Positions 1 through 9,109 of a stretch of 64,000 nucleotides of DNA are shown in pieces. The stretch is from Zavarzinella formosa DSM 19928. Its GTDB lineage: Bacteria > Planctomycetota > Planctomycetia > Gemmatales > Gemmataceae. The stretch covers positions 193,346 through 257,345 of the forward strand of contig NZ_JH636441.1 of assembly GCF_000255705.1 (NCBI RefSeq), in the 5' to 3' direction. How positions within the stretch are numbered: the first letter of the stretch is position 1; the number at the start of each line of letters is the position of its first letter. Both the position numbers and the translations under genes were made by a program. The notes beneath the pieces were generated by a model, which ran no database searches, was not told the DNA's origin, and saw only the letters and a program-made list of their open reading frames with translations.

Positions 1-290
1 TACGGCAGGATGTATCCAAAGAACGAGTGGATATCGTAGTCTTTGGTGTTCGTGCCGGGGACGATGCCTTCGCCGGGAGAGGGCAGATAGGCGTAGGTGC
101 TTTCATAGTTGGCGACGGCCAGACCGAGTTGCTTGAGATTGTTCGAGCAGCTCATGCGGTTGGCGGCTTCACGGATCTTCTGGACGGCGGGCAGGAGAAG
201 CCCGATCAGGATGGCGATGATCGCGATCACCACCAGAAGCTCGATCAACGTGAACCCACGCCGACCATTTCGAGTCAAAACCTTCAACAT
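1..290 (-). CDS. DUF1559-type prepilin-like protein, C-terminus cut by window edge
   Basis: The reverse strand opens at the ATG at 288-290 and runs open to base 1, giving the first 96 residues. The N-terminus is a class III (type IV pilin/pseudopilin) signal: a short basic leader (RNGRRG), cleavage G/F, then [16 protein letters not shown] and the helix continuation [14 protein letters not shown]. This is followed by [18 protein letters not shown], the usual start of the planctomycete DUF1559 (SBP_bac_10) family. The family is massively amplified in planctomycetes and its members are thought to be exported and processed like pseudopilins; their actual job is unknown. Full members are about 300-350 residues, so roughly two thirds lie outside. 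Upstream is a 355-bp divergent gap shared with the nicotinamidase gene. The family call is firm; the role is not. Confidence 0.9.
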   Translation of the reverse strand, partial: MLKVLTRNGRRGFTLIELLVVIAIIAILIGLLLPAVQKIREAANRMSCSNNLKQLGLAVANYESTYAYLPSPGEGIVPGTNTKDYDIHSFFGYILP

Positions 291-645
291 TGAAAACCCC
301 GTGGAAGAGAGACAACTGCGGTTTCACCGCTTGGTGAGACTCTATATTTAGAGGACAAAAATGAGGGAACAACGGTTAGAGCGTGAAGAGACAATGAAGC
401 ATTCGAGAAGGATTCTTCACACATACAAGTTTGTGCTGATTTTGCCGGAGAATGCGCCAAGATCATTGGTTTGTCAAAAGCATGCTTAATAGTCGCAATT
501 TTCTTGCAATACTTTATTAACCTGCCGGACTGCTTCTTGGCTTGAAATTGGCAGGAGGACTTTTAAAGCCGCTGTTGAGCATGTGACAGGTCACAGCGGA
601 GGTCTTTGTGTAAGAACGACCGCCCGACTAACCAGAGAAAACAAT
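291..645. other. divergent intergenic region, 355 bp
   Basis: This is the gap between the prepilin gene (minus) and the nicotinamidase gene (plus). It is visibly more AT-rich than its surroundings around 440-530, which fits promoters firing both ways. I see no convincing open reading frame, strong hairpin or repeat in it. Confidence 0.5.
345..372 (-). promoter_or_regulatory. possible sigma70-like promoter for the prepilin gene
   Basis: Read on the minus strand, TTGTTC (367-372) and TAAATA (345-350) are separated by 16 bases and lie about 55 bp upstream of the prepilin start. The match to the consensus is only moderate, and planctomycete promoters are poorly known, so this is a weak inference. 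Confidence 0.25.
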
Positions 646-1233
646 ATGCATCTCAAATGGCCGCACACAAGTCTGATTGTGGTGGATGTCCAAAAGGGTT
701 TCACCAGTCTTTGCCCGGCGGAACTTCCCGTGCCGGGAGGATTGGAGATTGTTCCCGCGATCAATGCATTGCTGGAGATGCCATTTGACCGCATTGATGC
801 CACCCAAGACTGGCATCCGGCTGACCATTGTTCGTTCTTGGGTCAGCGGGATAATCTGTACCCGCCGCATTGCGTGATGAACACGCCGGGCGCCGATTTC
901 CTGCCGGGTCTCTCCACCCACCGCTTTCATGCGATCTGGCGCAAAGGCTTCAACAGGGATATGGAAGCCTACGCCGTGACGGCCCAACACCCGGCCTTGG
1001 TGGACACCCTGCGTGCCAGCGGAATTACCACGGTGGCCGTGTGCGGCATCGCCACCAACATCTGCTGCTTCTTCACAGCCCGCGATCTTCGCAACGCGGG
1101 ATTTGAAGTCTTGATGATCGAAGACGCCTCGGCCGGCATCGACATCCCCGCCGCCGGATTGCTTCAGGCGACGGCCCGAGCCTCGGGAATGGCGCAGGGC
1201 ATCCGCTACTGTTCGAGTTCGGAATTGTCCTGA
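646..1233 (+). CDS. pncA: nicotinamidase (isochorismatase-like cysteine hydrolase)
   Basis: A 195-residue cytoplasmic enzyme expected to deamidate nicotinamide to nicotinate for NAD salvage. The catalytic triad of the family is visible: D14 in VVDVQKGF, K100 in WRKGF and C140 in GIATNIC. The metal site typical of true nicotinamidases, rather than other isochorismatase relatives, is also present: DWHPADH (D55, H57, H61) followed by CSF. The PPHCVMNTPGADF segment matches the conserved PncA core. The length is normal for the family. I chose the ATG at 646 because homology begins right after it; an in-frame extension to 583 adds only unrelated residues. The ribosome site is weak (AGAGAA). The gene stands alone between the divergent prepilin gene and the pseudo-caspase locus. 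A related amidohydrolase specificity cannot be fully excluded. Confidence 0.88.
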   Translation: MHLKWPHTSLIVVDVQKGFTSLCPAELPVPGGLEIVPAINALLEMPFDRIDATQDWHPADHCSFLGQRDNLYPPHCVMNTPGADFLPGLSTHRFHAIWRKGFNRDMEAYAVTAQHPALVDTLRASGITTVAVCGIATNICCFFTARDLRNAGFEVLMIEDASAGIDIPAAGLLQATARASGMAQGIRYCSSSELS

Positions 1234-1363
1234 ATCCGGAACAGACGAAATCAGTTGTCCGCTTCCCCTTCCCGAATCGCATAACACTGGCGGGTTGTGA
1301 CCGCCGGGCAAGCGTCGTAAAATTCCCCGGTGACCGCGAACGAATCGCAACCGGGAGACTCTC

Positions 1364-4300
1364 ATGTCCGGCGATCCCTCTTGGAAGCATTCCCGTGGTT
1401 CGGCCGCAAAAAGACCGGCGGCTTCCCGCAAGTCTTGGCAGCAGGGCAAGGCGTCTGGCGTGGCCGACCCGCATCGGCGGGCTCGCCGGGTCCGGATGGC
1501 GGCCGCGTTTGTCGGAGCGTTGCTTGTCTCGGGGATCGTGTTGGCCATCATCCTCTGGCGGCCCACCAAGGCGGCCCGGTTTGTCGTCGTTTCACCAAAC
1601 ATCCCGATCAACACTGTCGCCCCGCTGAATGCCGCCGGCTTCCAGTCGGCCAACTTGCTGACCGAATGGGCCGTCAACGAACGCGATGTTCCCAACCCGA
1701 AACCCAAACTCGATCCGGGCCTGACGGTCGAAACTTGGGAATCGGCCATCGACCGGAACGATTCCGGCAAAAGCCCGCTGGTTCTTCACTTCACGGCCCC
1801 CGGTGGTTCGGGGCCGAATGGCCCCTTCCTGTGGATGGTCCCGGAAAAGGCCACGGTCGCCGAGCCGAGTCATCGCCTGCCGGTCGCCAAAATCTTGGAC
1901 ATGTTGAAAACGCTCCCGGCCAGTCGCCCCAAAGTGTTGATCTTCGATGCCGCTTTTGAATCGGTGAACTGGACCCGAGGGGAATTTTCCAATGAGTTCG
2001 CCCGTGGCTTGAAAAGCCTCGACGCAAAAATTGCGGAGATCGACGGTCTGGTGGTCATTTGCTCGGCCGATGCCGATCAAACCGCGTGGGTCTCGGAGGA
2101 ATGGCTGGAAAGCGTCTTCGGCCACTTCCTCGTCGAGGGTCTTCGCGGCGGGGCCGGACAGCGGGATCAGCATGTGACGGTCGCGGCTCTGCTGCAATAT
2201 TTGGACGAACATGTCGGCGGGTGGGCGCAGGCCAACCGGGACGCCCCGCAAAAGCCGTTCTTGCTTCCGAGCGGCGACGGTCCCCGCCGGGCCGAGCAAA
2301 TCCGGCTCATCAGCGTTCATCCGGCCAACACCGGTCCACTCCCGCCGGGCAGCCCGCCGCCGGGGGTTTCCACGGAAGCATCGGCCGAGCTTCGCAAGAT
2401 ATGGGATCGCACGGCCGAACTGGCCGCCCGCCAGCCCCGGCCGGAGGCCGCCTCCCCGAACATCTGGCGGCAATATCTCGATCTGGCAATGCGGTGCGAA
2501 AAATTGGCCCGACACACCGGAACTGTTCCCGCCGCCGGTTTGGCCCGGCTGACAACTTTGGAGCGGGAACTGACCCAATCTCCGTGGAACCGGACACCGG
2601 AATGCCTCGCCAACGCGCTGCCCGTGTCGCGGGCGATGGGCCAGCCCGTCACCAAACTGCCACCGGGCACACTGGACAAACTGCTCGCCCTCCCGGCCGC
2701 CGACCAGCCGAAGGAATGGGACAAGCAAACCGGCCCGCGCGAGGCGACCTCAAACGCCCTTGCCGGGGAATTGCTGGAGAAACTCGCCAAACAGGAGACA
2801 GTTTCCCCCGCCGACCTCGACGCGGCCATCGGCCTGTTGAAGCAACTCGATGCCCTCCGGGACCGGCAGACGGAAGTTCAATTGCTCCGAATTCTGCACG
2901 CGGAGAAAACCCGCAAAATGGCCGGGGGAGCGGAGATCGCCCTCGCGTTGAAAATCCATCTCGCCGGGGAACGATGCGCATGGTTCACCACGCCAAGCGA
3001 TGAGTTCACCTATCCCGAACAAGTGGCCCGCTGGCTCTCGAAGCCCTTGGCCGCCGCCGATGAGAATCGCCGCACGGGCATCGATCTGCTTTTCTCCGGA
3101 GATGCCAAAGATTGGGCCAAGGGACGAGAACGCCTGACAACCGCCGGGACACAATACGACGCCCTTCAAGCGGAGATCGCCAAACTGGCAACCGCCCTCC
3201 GCGTGCGCGATGAACTGCAAACCCGGCTGCCGTATTACGCTTTCTGGGTCGCCAACCAACGCACTCCGGCCGCCGACACGCTGACCTTGCTGACGGCTGT
3301 GGAAGGGATCGCCGGGAAGTTCCATGAACTCGCGGCATTGCTCGCCAACCCGAGCGACGCTCGGTTGGAAGAGATCAACCGGATCACCGCGTTGCTTGAC
3401 CCCGCCAGTGAAGCTGGTTCCTACGCCACGCTGGTGAAACGGTTCCAAAAGGAAATTGATGAGCTTGCCCTCTCGACGACACAACTGGCCTCCGACTGGC
3501 ACCGGTTGGATAACGCTCTGCGGGTTCCGTTTATCTCGCCAACACAACGGGCCATCTTGTATCGTCGGGAACGGGCCATCTCCGTGCGATTGCACACGTC
3601 AACGACTTCGCAACAGGCGACGCCGAGCGAGTTCTCCGCACGCACGCTGTCCATCCGGCATGGCCGCATGGCCCTCGCGGTTCTCGGGGCGGGACTGGCG
3701 GATGAATTGAAATCCCCCTCCTCCCATTCATGGGCACAGTTGGGACCGCTCGTTGCCACCGCCGACTCGGACCAATGGGCGAAAACCTTCACCGATGTGG
3801 GCGAACAACTCGCGGCCATTTACCGGAGCCTCCCCGCCCTGACCGCGCAGGCCCATGAGGCCGGTTCTCGTGGCGATGGCGACACCGCCAAGAAAGAACT
3901 TGCCCGCGCCTGCCGCCTGGTATCGGCCTGCGACGGCACGCTGATCCCGGCAGAGAACCCCTTTGCCGCCGAACGCCGGGTATGGATGCACGCTCTCTTG
4001 CTCGCGCAAGCGAAACGCAGCATCAACGATGGTTGGGCCGAAGTCGATGCCGGGGCCGCGAAGCCTTATTGCCGCCGGGCGGCCGAGGCTTATTGCCAGA
4101 CGGCCGAGGATATCATCATCAATGGTGAACCGCTCGACACGATCACCAAGGAAAAACGACTGGCGGACGCGGCGATGGTCCGCACGCAACTGATCCCCCC
4201 GATGTTCACATTAACTTGGGAACAGGGAACACTCGACTTGACCGACCGGCCGGAGGAAAAGCCAAAAATCCGCGTCGTTTCCCAACGGGCGACCGGTTTT

Positions 4301-6322
4301 CCAGTCATGCGAGTGCTGGCGGTTTCCAAGCCGTTGTCCTCGAATCAATTTCCCGTGGGCCAAGGGGCGGTCGTTAGTGGCTTCGAGAAACCGGACACCG
4401 GAAACACCACTCTCCCGGTGCCACTGACCGTGGACCGGGAGACGGTGTCCGGCGGGGCGGTCGGACAGGTTGATGCGGAACTCTTCTTCCGGGGTCGTCG
4501 CGAAGTGGCCGTCCTCAAGTCCCAATCCTTCGGCCAGCCGACGTACACTTGGATTCACCGCACGCCGAAGGAACGGCCGGGGATGGTGTCCGTCTCCGGG
4601 GATGAATCGTTGATGAGCGGTTCGGTCGCCATCCTGTTCGATGCCTCCGCGAGCATGGACAAAGAACGGGATGTGGCGGTGTTTGGCAGCCGCAAATATG
4701 TCGTCGCGGCCGACGCCGTTCGGGAGTTGCTGGCCCGGTTGCCGAAGGATGCTTATGTGAGCGTGACAACGTTTGCACAAAACAAGGACGGCGGCCTGAC
4801 CTTAAACACTTTGCAAGAACCGCGACTCTGGAACGAGCCGGAGCGGTTCTCCAAGGCTCTCCATGCGAAGTTGGTCAACACGGTGAACTTTCAAGAGGGT
4901 TACAAAACGCCGATTGCCGAGGCGATGATCCATGCCCGCGATGTGGCCAATCAGGCCAAATATTTCAAAGACGGTTTCAAAAATCTAATCGTCATCACGG
5001 ACGGCGACGACAACGTGGAAACCGGCAATCCCGGCGAGCGGGTGGTGAATTTCATCAAGTCCCCCGCTCAGGCAAACACCGATGTGGCGATGCACATCGT
5101 CTTGTTCGGGGCGACCGACGAGGAAGAAAAATCCGCCCGGAGCCAGTTCAAGCCAATCACCAACGAATCGAATTTCACCGACAGCCAGACACCCGGCGAA
5201 ATCTGGCCGCGCGAAGGGGGATCAAGCCAGCGTCTTCGCTCCAAGGACGAACTCCGGGACGTGTTGCGGGCCGCCATGCTGCCCCGCGTGCAACTGTTGT
5301 CCCGCGAGGAAAAGCGGGCCGAGCGAGTGCCCGTTTCGCTGGCCGAGGAAAACACCCACGCCTGGCTGATGCGGTCACTGGTTCCGGGCCTGTACACCCT
5401 GCGCACGGCCGATGAATCCCGCCAACTTCAAGTTCAACCGGGGGATCGGCTGGCCCTCGTTCTCAAGCGGGAGGCGGGAAAACTCGTGCTGTCACTTCCC
5501 TCCTATGTGGACGCCCGCCGGATCAACTTGCTCCCGGCCACCGACAGCAAAAGCGAACCGCTGCGAATGACGGTGCCGCTGAATCGCCGGGTGAGATTGG
5601 AAGGGCGGGATGATGCCGAGATGTTCGTCACCCTGGAAAAGCCGCTGACCAACCGGGCCGACAATCTGCGACGAGAACTGCCGTTGTTCGCATGGTTTGA
5701 AGTGACGCCCGACGACGGTGAAAAGCAACCGACCGGCATTCGCGTGGAAAACATCTTCGACCGGATCGCCCCGACATGGGTGGTCACCGCCCACACTTGG
5801 GTTCCTCGCAAAGGGCAGACCGAAGTGGCCATCGCCCCGGCCCATCCCAAGGTCGAAGGCTACTGGCTGGACCGGATGCCGGAACAGGATGGAAAGGCCA
5901 CGCTGGAATTCAAAAGCCTGAACCGGCTGGGTGACGAACTGGCCAAAATGCCCTCCCGCAAGTTCGGCATCCAAGGAGTCGGCGAAATCACGCTCGATGA
6001 TATCGCCATCGAAGGGCGTTATCTGACAGTTCGGCTCAAGTACCCCAAAGGTTCACCGGTCGTGCCGCGAGCCTACAACCTGTTGGGTGTCGAGCAACGC
6101 TGGACACTGGAAGAAGAACACCGCTGGTACGGGCCGGCCGGTGTGTGCGTGTCCAGATTCGGCCCCCTGCCGGAAGATCTTGCCATCCCGCTGACGCTCG
6201 ATGTCTATTCCCTCGACGCGATCAAACGAACCGCCCGCAAACAAGAATTAGTGCCGAAAGACGAACCCGACTTCAACGCGCGGGACATCTACCCGCCGAA
6301 ACGGGAACTGCCGAAAAACTAA
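1364..6322 (+). CDS. giant membrane-anchored protein: degenerate caspase-like domain plus vWA domain
   Basis: 1652 residues. A basic N-terminal tail (1-44) precedes one transmembrane helix (about 45-65, MAAAFVGALLVSGIVLAIIL), so nearly all of the protein should lie on the non-cytoplasmic side. Residues about 70-265 follow the layout of the caspase-like C14 fold common in planctomycetes: a strand ending LVLHFT, then IFDAAFES, then DGLVVICSADADQTAW and HFLVEGLRGGAG. Both catalytic positions are lost: the GHG histidine motif reads A145-P-G, and the D-A-C cysteine motif reads D195-A-A. A long alpha-helical middle (about 330-930) follows. A von Willebrand A domain occupies about 1085-1260 and has an intact MIDAS start, DASASM from D1093, plus ITDGDD. 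About 390 beta-rich residues close the protein. It starts at an ATG after GGGAG. It is first of three co-directional genes; the next protein is a paralogous pseudo-caspase. I infer a scaffold or sensor rather than a protease. Confidence 0.72.
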   Translation: MSGDPSWKHSRGSAAKRPAASRKSWQQGKASGVADPHRRARRVRMAAAFVGALLVSGIVLAIILWRPTKAARFVVVSPNIPINTVAPLNAAGFQSANLLTEWAVNERDVPNPKPKLDPGLTVETWESAIDRNDSGKSPLVLHFTAPGGSGPNGPFLWMVPEKATVAEPSHRLPVAKILDMLKTLPASRPKVLIFDAAFESVNWTRGEFSNEFARGLKSLDAKIAEIDGLVVICSADADQTAWVSEEWLESVFGHFLVEGLRGGAGQRDQHVTVAALLQYLDEHVGGWAQANRDAPQKPFLLPSGDGPRRAEQIRLISVHPANTGPLPPGSPPPGVSTEASAELRKIWDRTAELAARQPRPEAASPNIWRQYLDLAMRCEKLARHTGTVPAAGLARLTTLERELTQSPWNRTPECLANALPVSRAMGQPVTKLPPGTLDKLLALPAADQPKEWDKQTGPREATSNALAGELLEKLAKQETVSPADLDAAIGLLKQLDALRDRQTEVQLLRILHAEKTRKMAGGAEIALALKIHLAGERCAWFTTPSDEFTYPEQVARWLSKPLAAADENRRTGIDLLFSGDAKDWAKGRERLTTAGTQYDALQAEIAKLATALRVRDELQTRLPYYAFWVANQRTPAADTLTLLTAVEGIAGKFHELAALLANPSDARLEEINRITALLDPASEAGSYATLVKRFQKEIDELALSTTQLASDWHRLDNALRVPFISPTQRAILYRRERAISVRLHTSTTSQQATPSEFSARTLSIRHGRMALAVLGAGLADELKSPSSHSWAQLGPLVATADSDQWAKTFTDVGEQLAAIYRSLPALTAQAHEAGSRGDGDTAKKELARACRLVSACDGTLIPAENPFAAERRVWMHALLLAQAKRSINDGWAEVDAGAAKPYCRRAAEAYCQTAEDIIINGEPLDTITKEKRLADAAMVRTQLIPPMFTLTWEQGTLDLTDRPEEKPKIRVVSQRATGFPVMRVLAVSKPLSSNQFPVGQGAVVSGFEKPDTGNTTLPVPLTVDRETVSGGAVGQVDAELFFRGRREVAVLKSQSFGQPTYTWIHRTPKERPGMVSVSGDESLMSGSVAILFDASASMDKERDVAVFGSRKYVVAADAVRELLARLPKDAYVSVTTFAQNKDGGLTLNTLQEPRLWNEPERFSKALHAKLVNTVNFQEGYKTPIAEAMIHARDVANQAKYFKDGFKNLIVITDGDDNVETGNPGERVVNFIKSPAQANTDVAMHIVLFGATDEEEKSARSQFKPITNESNFTDSQTPGEIWPREGGSSQRLRSKDELRDVLRAAMLPRVQLLSREEKRAERVPVSLAEENTHAWLMRSLVPGLYTLRTADESRQLQVQPGDRLALVLKREAGKLVLSLPSYVDARRINLLPATDSKSEPLRMTVPLNRRVRLEGRDDAEMFVTLEKPLTNRADNLRRELPLFAWFEVTPDDGEKQPTGIRVENIFDRIAPTWVVTAHTWVPRKGQTEVAIAPAHPKVEGYWLDRMPEQDGKATLEFKSLNRLGDELAKMPSRKFGIQGVGEITLDDIAIEGRYLTVRLKYPKGSPVVPRAYNLLGVEQRWTLEEEHRWYGPAGVCVSRFGPLPEDLAIPLTLDVYSLDAIKRTARKQELVPKDEPDFNARDIYPPKRELPKN

Positions 6323-6337
6323 CTGACAGCAAGAAGA

Positions 6338-6426
6338 AAAGGCACTAACCACAAAGGCATTCGATCCAATCTGGTTTTCTTTGTGAAACTTTGTGTGATC
6401 TTCGTGCCTTTGTGGTTAATGCCTTT
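6338..6426. repeat. CACAAAG-family inverted repeat, copy 1
   Basis: Arms 6338-6359 and 6405-6426 (22 nt each) are reverse complements apart from one G/T-type mismatch. They enclose a segment carrying the CTTTGTGTGATCTTCG motif. The same motif recurs at 12924-13045. The element sits in the 132-bp gap between the first and second pseudo-caspase genes, so it could form a hairpin in their transcript. It is a dispersed intergenic repeat of unknown function. Confidence 0.8.
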
Positions 6427-6454
6427 CTTTTCTGGCTGACGCTTGGAGCAACGC

Positions 6455-9070
6455 ATGGCCGGTGAGCGTCCGACGAACGATTGGCGGCATCAGCGACGGC
6501 CATCGGCCACCGGCAACCGGCCCGGCAAACGTCCGCCGTCGAGCCGCAAGTTCCGGGGGCAAATCGCCGTCGTGCTGGCCGTTCTTTCGGCCGGAGCCAT
6601 CGCCGGGTTGCTCATGTGGCGCAAGGATGATCCCAAGCCGCTGTTCGTGGCCATCGCTGTCACCGATTACGAGGAAGTTCGCGGCTGGCCGATCAACGGC
6701 TTCGCCTTGCAAGATGCTGATGCCCTTCGCGGCCGTTTCCCGGACGATGGCGTTCAGCCATTGCAAAGCCAGGAAGGCGAGACGATTCTCTCGGAGATCA
6801 AACGACTCGGGGAGCGGGCACGCAAGGAAAACCGCGTGGCCGTGCTGTATTTGTCCATGTTCGGCGTGGCGACTGGGGTGGATGTGGCCCTCATTCCGGC
6901 CAAGGCCGATCCGCGCGACCCAGCCACCTGGCTGCCGTTGGAACGGGTGATCGAAACCGCGAGGAGCATCACCACGCCACTGTTGTTTATTTTGGAAGTG
7001 CGGCCGGTGGACGATCCCAGGCACGGGTTTCTTGGCGAAGAATGCCGGGCGAAGCTAAACGATCAGCTTACCCGGATCGCCGCGAACAAAGAGTTGATGC
7101 CGTTCGATTTGCTCGTTTCCTGTTCCCCGCCTGAGCCACCTTACTTCTGTCCAGAATTGAAACGGGGGGCTTTCGCCTTCGTGGTGGAAGAAGGCTTGCG
7201 GGGCCGCGCGGATGGCTGGAACCCGGCCCGGCAAACCGATGGCGACGTGACCACCGGCGAACTGACGGCCTTCACGCAAGCCCGTGTCCGTCAGTGGGAC
7301 GAAGCCATGCGGACTCCCCATTTCCCGCCGATGAAATACGGCCACGGCAAAGAATTTCGGCTCGTCTCCCTCGTTGGCAAACCCGCCCCTCCCCCAGCCT
7401 TTGAATCATCGGGACCGGAACCGGTGTGGCTGACCGCCGGATGGGCCGACATCGACCAGTGGCGAAGCCGGAACGCCCACCGGGATTCGCCGCGAGCTTT
7501 CGCGGATTATCGCCGGACGATGGCAAGGGCCGAACTTCGCTTGCTCGGCGGCGTGCCCTCCCAACAGATCGAGCCGGATATCACCCCCAAGATCCGCGAC
7601 TGGCAAACCCGGATGAAGGCCGACGCTGCCGCCGGTCCGCCGGTGTGGTCGCTGGCCCAAATCGCCCGGTCGCCGGACCCGAAACTGGCCGCCGAGGCGG
7701 AGAAAGCCTTGCTGCCGGTCGTCCGCAAACTTCGCCAGTTTCCGGCCGCGAAATCAGAGGAAATTGACGCCGTGGCGAAACCGCTCACCGAAAAAGAAGT
7801 CACCCAAGCATGGCTGGACGCGGCCGCCCTGCATTTGTTCAACGTGCTGCTGACGCAACCAGACCCGAAGACAGATTACACCGCCACCCAATTGCGGGAT
7901 GCCGTCGCCTTGATCTCGTCGTTTCGCGTCGCCCCCGAGACGCCAAAACCTCTGCCCGCCGAGTGGATCGTCATGCGATTCTTGTCCGAGGCCGATCCGG
8001 AGATCCGGAGTTTGTGGGATGCGGGGACTTTGCCGATTATGCTGCGGGCAACGATGGCAATGGAAGAAGCAATCGTGGCGGATCCCCGGTCGGGCGGTAA
8101 AATCGAACCCCTGCTCCGGTCGGCTGACGCTGATTTTCAAACGCACTTCGTCACGATGTTCAAATCAGGACAGAAGAATCGCGAAACGGCGTTGGGCGAA
8201 CTGAAACGCCTCGCGGATGATTATCGAAAAATTCGCCTGCTCGCCGACGCGGACGCCTTTGCCCGGCGCGAGTGGGATGAAACGGCGAGCGTCCTGCAAG
8301 TGTTGGCCGACACTCCGGCGTTAAACCCGGTGCTGCAACCGGAGGCCGAACGGGTGTGGTCCGATTTGCTCGCGGTTTTCCGGGATGTGCGGGCCAAAAT
8401 CGTTGGCTCCTCGGATGCCGGGGAACTGAGCCGCACGGCCGGGTTGTTGAGGGATCATCGGAAGACTTACACGGGATTGGTGATTCCCCCGCCGAATGCC
8501 TCCCTGCGGGAATGGCGGGCGGCGTTGCGGTCTCCGGTGTGGGACGCGAAAACCCGGATTCAGATGGAAACCTCCGTCCGGGGATTGGCCAACGAGCGGA
8601 TTCCCGGCGGGATGGCCTTGGTGACCGACGGGCCGCCCCCCTCGGGCAACGCTCCGGCGACAGCGATGCCAACCGTCGGGCGACTGGACCCCGGATATTT
8701 GAAACGCCTGACGGCATTGCTGGACACCGCCGGTTCACCCGTGAGACCCGGCGGGACCGACATTGAAATGGCCGGCCGAATCCGCGACGCTAACAACGCC
8801 CTGCGGGACAAATACGCGAAGGCGACCGACACCGACCGGGTGACTTTTGCGTGGGCTTTGCATCCACGCGACATTCCGGGGGATGATCTTTCAGCCGACC
8901 CGGCGGTGACGATCCGCCGGGAGGCCGAACGACGTTGGGCCAATGGTCTGGCCCGCGACCGATACATGGCCTGGGCCGGGAAGATGGAATTGTTGCCGCA
9001 TCCGTCCGCGAAGGAATTCGCCACGGCCCTGCGGCGGTTGGCGAATCTGGCGACTGCGACCACGCCGTGA
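6455..9070 (+). CDS. second membrane-anchored protein with a degenerate caspase-like domain
   Basis: 871 residues from the ATG at 6455, which has GGAG at the right distance; a TTG four codons upstream is less likely. A basic, proline-rich tail (1-34) and one transmembrane helix (about 36-54) are followed by a clear caspase-like segment at about 60-275. It has the opening strand KPLFVAIAVTDYEE, then VAVLYLSMFG, VALIPAKADPRDPATW, LLFILEVRPVDD, LLVSCSPPE and FAFVVEEGLRGRA, in the same order as active planctomycete C14 proteins. The histidine motif GHG is replaced by M135-F-G and the cysteine motif DAC by E181-V-R, so catalysis is not expected. Residues about 330-871 are helical with no family I recognise. 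It has no vWA domain, unlike its upstream neighbour. The third gene follows after 39 bp, suggesting co-transcription. Confidence 0.7.
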   Translation: MAGERPTNDWRHQRRPSATGNRPGKRPPSSRKFRGQIAVVLAVLSAGAIAGLLMWRKDDPKPLFVAIAVTDYEEVRGWPINGFALQDADALRGRFPDDGVQPLQSQEGETILSEIKRLGERARKENRVAVLYLSMFGVATGVDVALIPAKADPRDPATWLPLERVIETARSITTPLLFILEVRPVDDPRHGFLGEECRAKLNDQLTRIAANKELMPFDLLVSCSPPEPPYFCPELKRGAFAFVVEEGLRGRADGWNPARQTDGDVTTGELTAFTQARVRQWDEAMRTPHFPPMKYGHGKEFRLVSLVGKPAPPPAFESSGPEPVWLTAGWADIDQWRSRNAHRDSPRAFADYRRTMARAELRLLGGVPSQQIEPDITPKIRDWQTRMKADAAAGPPVWSLAQIARSPDPKLAAEAEKALLPVVRKLRQFPAAKSEEIDAVAKPLTEKEVTQAWLDAAALHLFNVLLTQPDPKTDYTATQLRDAVALISSFRVAPETPKPLPAEWIVMRFLSEADPEIRSLWDAGTLPIMLRATMAMEEAIVADPRSGGKIEPLLRSADADFQTHFVTMFKSGQKNRETALGELKRLADDYRKIRLLADADAFARREWDETASVLQVLADTPALNPVLQPEAERVWSDLLAVFRDVRAKIVGSSDAGELSRTAGLLRDHRKTYTGLVIPPPNASLREWRAALRSPVWDAKTRIQMETSVRGLANERIPGGMALVTDGPPPSGNAPATAMPTVGRLDPGYLKRLTALLDTAGSPVRPGGTDIEMAGRIRDANNALRDKYAKATDTDRVTFAWALHPRDIPGDDLSADPAVTIRREAERRWANGLARDRYMAWAGKMELLPHPSAKEFATALRRLANLATATTP

Positions 9071-9109
9071 CGAGACAACTCGTCACGGCTATTCCGAAGG
9101 AGAACCGCG

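Noticed and set aside
1364..9070. Active caspase-like proteases
   Set aside because: Both catalytic positions are replaced in both proteins, so protease activity is not claimed.
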